DNA from: JACKII01 sp963974445
GTDB lineage: Bacteria > Pseudomonadota > Alphaproteobacteria > Bin95
Assembly: GCA_963974445.1 (NCBI GenBank)
Contig: CAXBDI010000057.1
Coordinates: 1-23,762, forward strand
Direction of reading: 5' to 3'
Length of the DNA: 23,762 nt
Part shown: one piece after another, positions 21,765 to 23,762 of the stretch
How positions within the stretch are numbered: the first letter of the stretch is position 1
Layout: every line of letters starts with the position of its first letter
Made by a program: the position numbers and the translations under genes
The notes under the pieces: model-generated
What the model saw: only the letters and a program-made list of their open reading frames with translations
What the model was told of the DNA's origin: nothing
Databases searched by the model: none

Positions 21765-23762
21765 CTAAGAGGAGCGGCGAACGTTCTCCGGATGCAGGTG
21801 GATCGTCTGCTCGGTCACATCGCTGACCGCACCGTCGCTGAACGCCATCGGCACATAGTCGTCGGCTGCCCAAATCGGAAACAGGTCGCGGTAGTGCGCG
21901 CTGGCCGGATCGCCGGATTGGCCGGGGCTGTTGACGGTCACCGTCGCATCCCAATTGCCAACGTCGCAGACCATGCGCCAAGTCACACCCAACGTCAGCC
22001 GGCCGTCGCTCTGCCGGTAGTTGTTATTGTTGATCACCAGACCGCTGCCGCCTCTCGGCAATGGCCCGACATCCCACGAACCGCGGCTGTCGGCTGGCAG
22101 GAACGCGTCGAGATCGTGCGGGTGATAGGCATGGTGAAAATCGCCCCAGCGCCACTCCGCCGGCGAGGCCCCGAAGCGGTCGAGAGCGTCCTGCCATGCG
22201 GCTGCGAGAGTCGCTGTCAGCAAGGCATCGCGATCGCCGAGCCGAGAGTCGCCGTCCACCAGCAAATCGACCACCAGCGCTGCATCCGGCAAGGCCGCAT
22301 AGGCTTGCAGGCCGTCGGGTGATGCCGCTTCCAGCGCCGCCGGCACCAGATGCCGCATAAGCCACGTCTCGAACAGCGCCGCACCGGCGCTATCCGCCGC
22401 CAAATGCCGATCCCAGGCCAGCAGCATCGCGCGCGCCTCGGTCTCCGCCAAAGGCTCTAGTAGAGGCACGAGGCGCTCGGCCGGATGCGAGCCGAAGCTG
22501 GTTTGCAGCGCCCGGATATCGGCCAGTGAATGCTGCTGCCTCGCGGCCAGGCCGGCGGCAATCGTCCGGTAGCGTGCTGGGTCCGGCCACTCGTAGCCAG
22601 GAGTGGTGTCGTCGCCGAGCCAATCCTCCGTCAGGTTGAACTGATTGGCGGTCGCCACCCACCCATCGGCTGGGTCCTTGGTCCGTGGCGTCGTTAACGG
22701 ATCGCGCAGGCCGGCCCATTCGAACCGCCCATCGCCCGGCACCGGCAGCATTCCATCCCAATTCGGGCGGATCGGCACGAAACCGGCAGTGAAATGGGCG
22801 ATGCGCCCGCCCTTTTCCGCCACGATGTGGTTCGAGGATGGCGCACCCCAACCGCGCAGCGCCTGCTCGTAATCGTCGACCGTCCTGGCTTGAAGGAAAT
22901 TGAGGCTGGCGAGGTAGGCAGCGGTGCCGGGCTCGGTCCAGACGGTGCGCAGGGCATAGGCCTTGCCGGCGGCCCGGTCGACATGCAGCACCGGGCCGTG
23001 GCGGGTAAAGGCCAGTTCGATGGAGCGCGGTTGCGCCTCACCGCGCACCGGCAGCGATTCCCGCCGCACCTCCATCCGCTGCCACTCGCCCTGATAGCGG
23101 TATTGGTCGGGGTCGTCGGGATTCAGGTCGTAGACGTAGAGGTCCTCCTGATCGATTGGCCAGATGGTCAGGCCGAAGGCGATGTCCTCGTTATGGCCGA
23201 ACGAGACGCCCGGCACGCCCGGCTCGCCCGCACCGATGACGTTGAGGCCCGGCGCCTGCAAATGCACCATGTAGCGCAGCGACGGCATTTGGTGCGCCCG
23301 GTGCGGGTCGGTCGCCAGGATCGGCCGGCCCGTGGTCGAGCGCGCCGGCGTCAAGGCCCAAGCATTGGAGCCGAGGAGTTCGCTGGGCGCGGATTCCGGC
23401 TGGATCTCGTCGGTGCCAAAGCTCGGCGGCTCGGTCGACAGCAGATAGGTTTCGAGAATGGCGGACGGCAGTTCTGCCAGATCGAAGCTCTCGGGAACCC
23501 GAAGCGGGCGGTCCGGCTGGCGCGCCTTGCGCAGGCCATCCGCCTCCGCCGAGTATTTGGCCAGAACGGCGGAGCGGCGCAACTCGTTGTCCAGGTTGTG
23601 CACCCGGGCATGCGAGCGGATGCGCACCACGTCGACCGCCTGCCACCGGGCGGGCCTGGTGCCCATTAGCGTGAATTCGGGGGGCGTGGGATGGCTTCCG
23701 GCGTCGATGCCATCCAGATAGGCGTTGATGCCGGCAACGAATGCCTCGGTCCAGGCCTCGGC
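21765..23762 (-). CDS. Penicillin acylase-family Ntn hydrolase, 5' end cut by window edge
   Basis: The visible 665 residues are most of a penicillin amidase-family (S45) N-terminal-nucleophile hydrolase. The frame runs open through the right edge and the last codons still match the family (AFVAGINAYLDG, then PPEFTLMG), so the ATG at 23666 is internal. The signal peptide and start are missing. The precursor should be cut before the Ser encoded at 23367-23369 (LLG|SNAWALTP), which becomes the nucleophile. Later come ATDPHRAHQMPS, SFGHNEDIAFGLT, and the oxyanion Asn in VATANQFN. The C-terminal part has VINNNNYRQSDG, then MVCDVGNWDAT and the NSPGQSGDPASAHYRD motif. Such enzymes are usually periplasmic and cleave acyl amides such as beta-lactams or acyl-homoserine lactones. 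It is convergent with the ATPase gene. Confidence 0.94.
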   Translation of the reverse strand, partial: AEAWTEAFVAGINAYLDGIDAGSHPTPPEFTLMGTRPARWQAVDVVRIRSHARVHNLDNELRRSAVLAKYSAEADGLRKARQPDRPLRVPESFDLAELPSAILETYLLSTEPPSFGTDEIQPESAPSELLGSNAWALTPARSTTGRPILATDPHRAHQMPSLRYMVHLQAPGLNVIGAGEPGVPGVSFGHNEDIAFGLTIWPIDQEDLYVYDLNPDDPDQYRYQGEWQRMEVRRESLPVRGEAQPRSIELAFTRHGPVLHVDRAAGKAYALRTVWTEPGTAAYLASLNFLQARTVDDYEQALRGWGAPSSNHIVAEKGGRIAHFTAGFVPIRPNWDGMLPVPGDGRFEWAGLRDPLTTPRTKDPADGWVATANQFNLTEDWLGDDTTPGYEWPDPARYRTIAAGLAARQQHSLADIRALQTSFGSHPAERLVPLLEPLAETEARAMLLAWDRHLAADSAGAALFETWLMRHLVPAALEAASPDGLQAYAALPDAALVVDLLVDGDSRLGDRDALLTATLAAAWQDALDRFGASPAEWRWGDFHHAYHPHDLDAFLPADSRGSWDVGPLPRGGSGLVINNNNYRQSDGRLTLGVTWRMVCDVGNWDATVTVNSPGQSGDPASAHYRDLFPIWAADDYVPMAFSDGAVSDVTEQTIHLHPENVRRSS

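Noticed and set aside
1..23762. tRNA, rRNA, CRISPR arrays, transposases, toxin-antitoxin or phage genes
   Set aside because: I looked for them across the window and saw no convincing signal; dedicated RNA and repeat searches were not possible here.

Overview
The window reads as chromosomal DNA from a GC-rich proteobacterium, most likely an alphaproteobacterium. This is an inference from base composition, from the tripartite tricarboxylate transporter (TTT/Bug) set, from the many SDR, CoA-transferase and amidase genes, and from intergenic palindromes of types common in that class. I see no rRNA, tRNA, CRISPR array, transposase or phage gene. Coding density is high, and no gene-free gap exceeds 300 bases; the longest is 5493-5784.

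Layout. (1) 2-439: the 3' part of a TauD/TfdA-like dioxygenase, cut by the left edge. (2) 466-4700, minus strand, in transcription order: a GNAT/carbon-nitrogen-hydrolase fusion, an SDR, a double-hotdog MaoC-like protein and a second SDR. A REP-like palindrome lies between the last two. (3) 4842-7755, plus strand: a hydantoin/Asp-Glu racemase, a cyclophilin peptidyl-prolyl isomerase, and an exported GEVED-domain protein with a recognisable promoter and ribosome binding site. (4) 7774-16192, minus strand, in transcription order: an HSL-type alpha/beta hydrolase, an amidase-signature enzyme, a DehI-like protein, an SDR, TctB, TctA, TctC and a class III CoA-transferase. Three junctions overlap by 4 nt. 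(5) 16323-17558, plus strand: an orphan cytochrome P450 divergent from cluster 4. (6) 17580-17766: a 187-bp nested palindromic element directly before a two-gene SbcD/SbcC-like (YhaO/YhaN-type) nuclease-ATPase operon at 17776-21632. (7) 21765-23762, minus strand: most of a penicillin-acylase-family Ntn hydrolase, cut by the right edge.

How the genes may work together (inference). Cluster 4 and the divergent P450 look like a catabolic and uptake module. A carboxylate would be captured by TctC and imported by TctAB, then activated by the CoA-transferase; the hydrolase, amidase, SDR, DehI-like protein and P450 would process esters, amides, alcohols or other functional groups. Cluster 2 (SDR, hotdog, SDR) resembles a fatty-acid-like or CoA-thioester pathway. 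The GNAT-nitrilase fusion divergent from a hydantoin-type racemase suggests turnover of an amide or amino-acid derivative. The SbcDC-like pair is the DNA-metabolism outlier, and the palindrome beside it is the most intriguing arrangement here. No obviously new defence or mobile system is visible.
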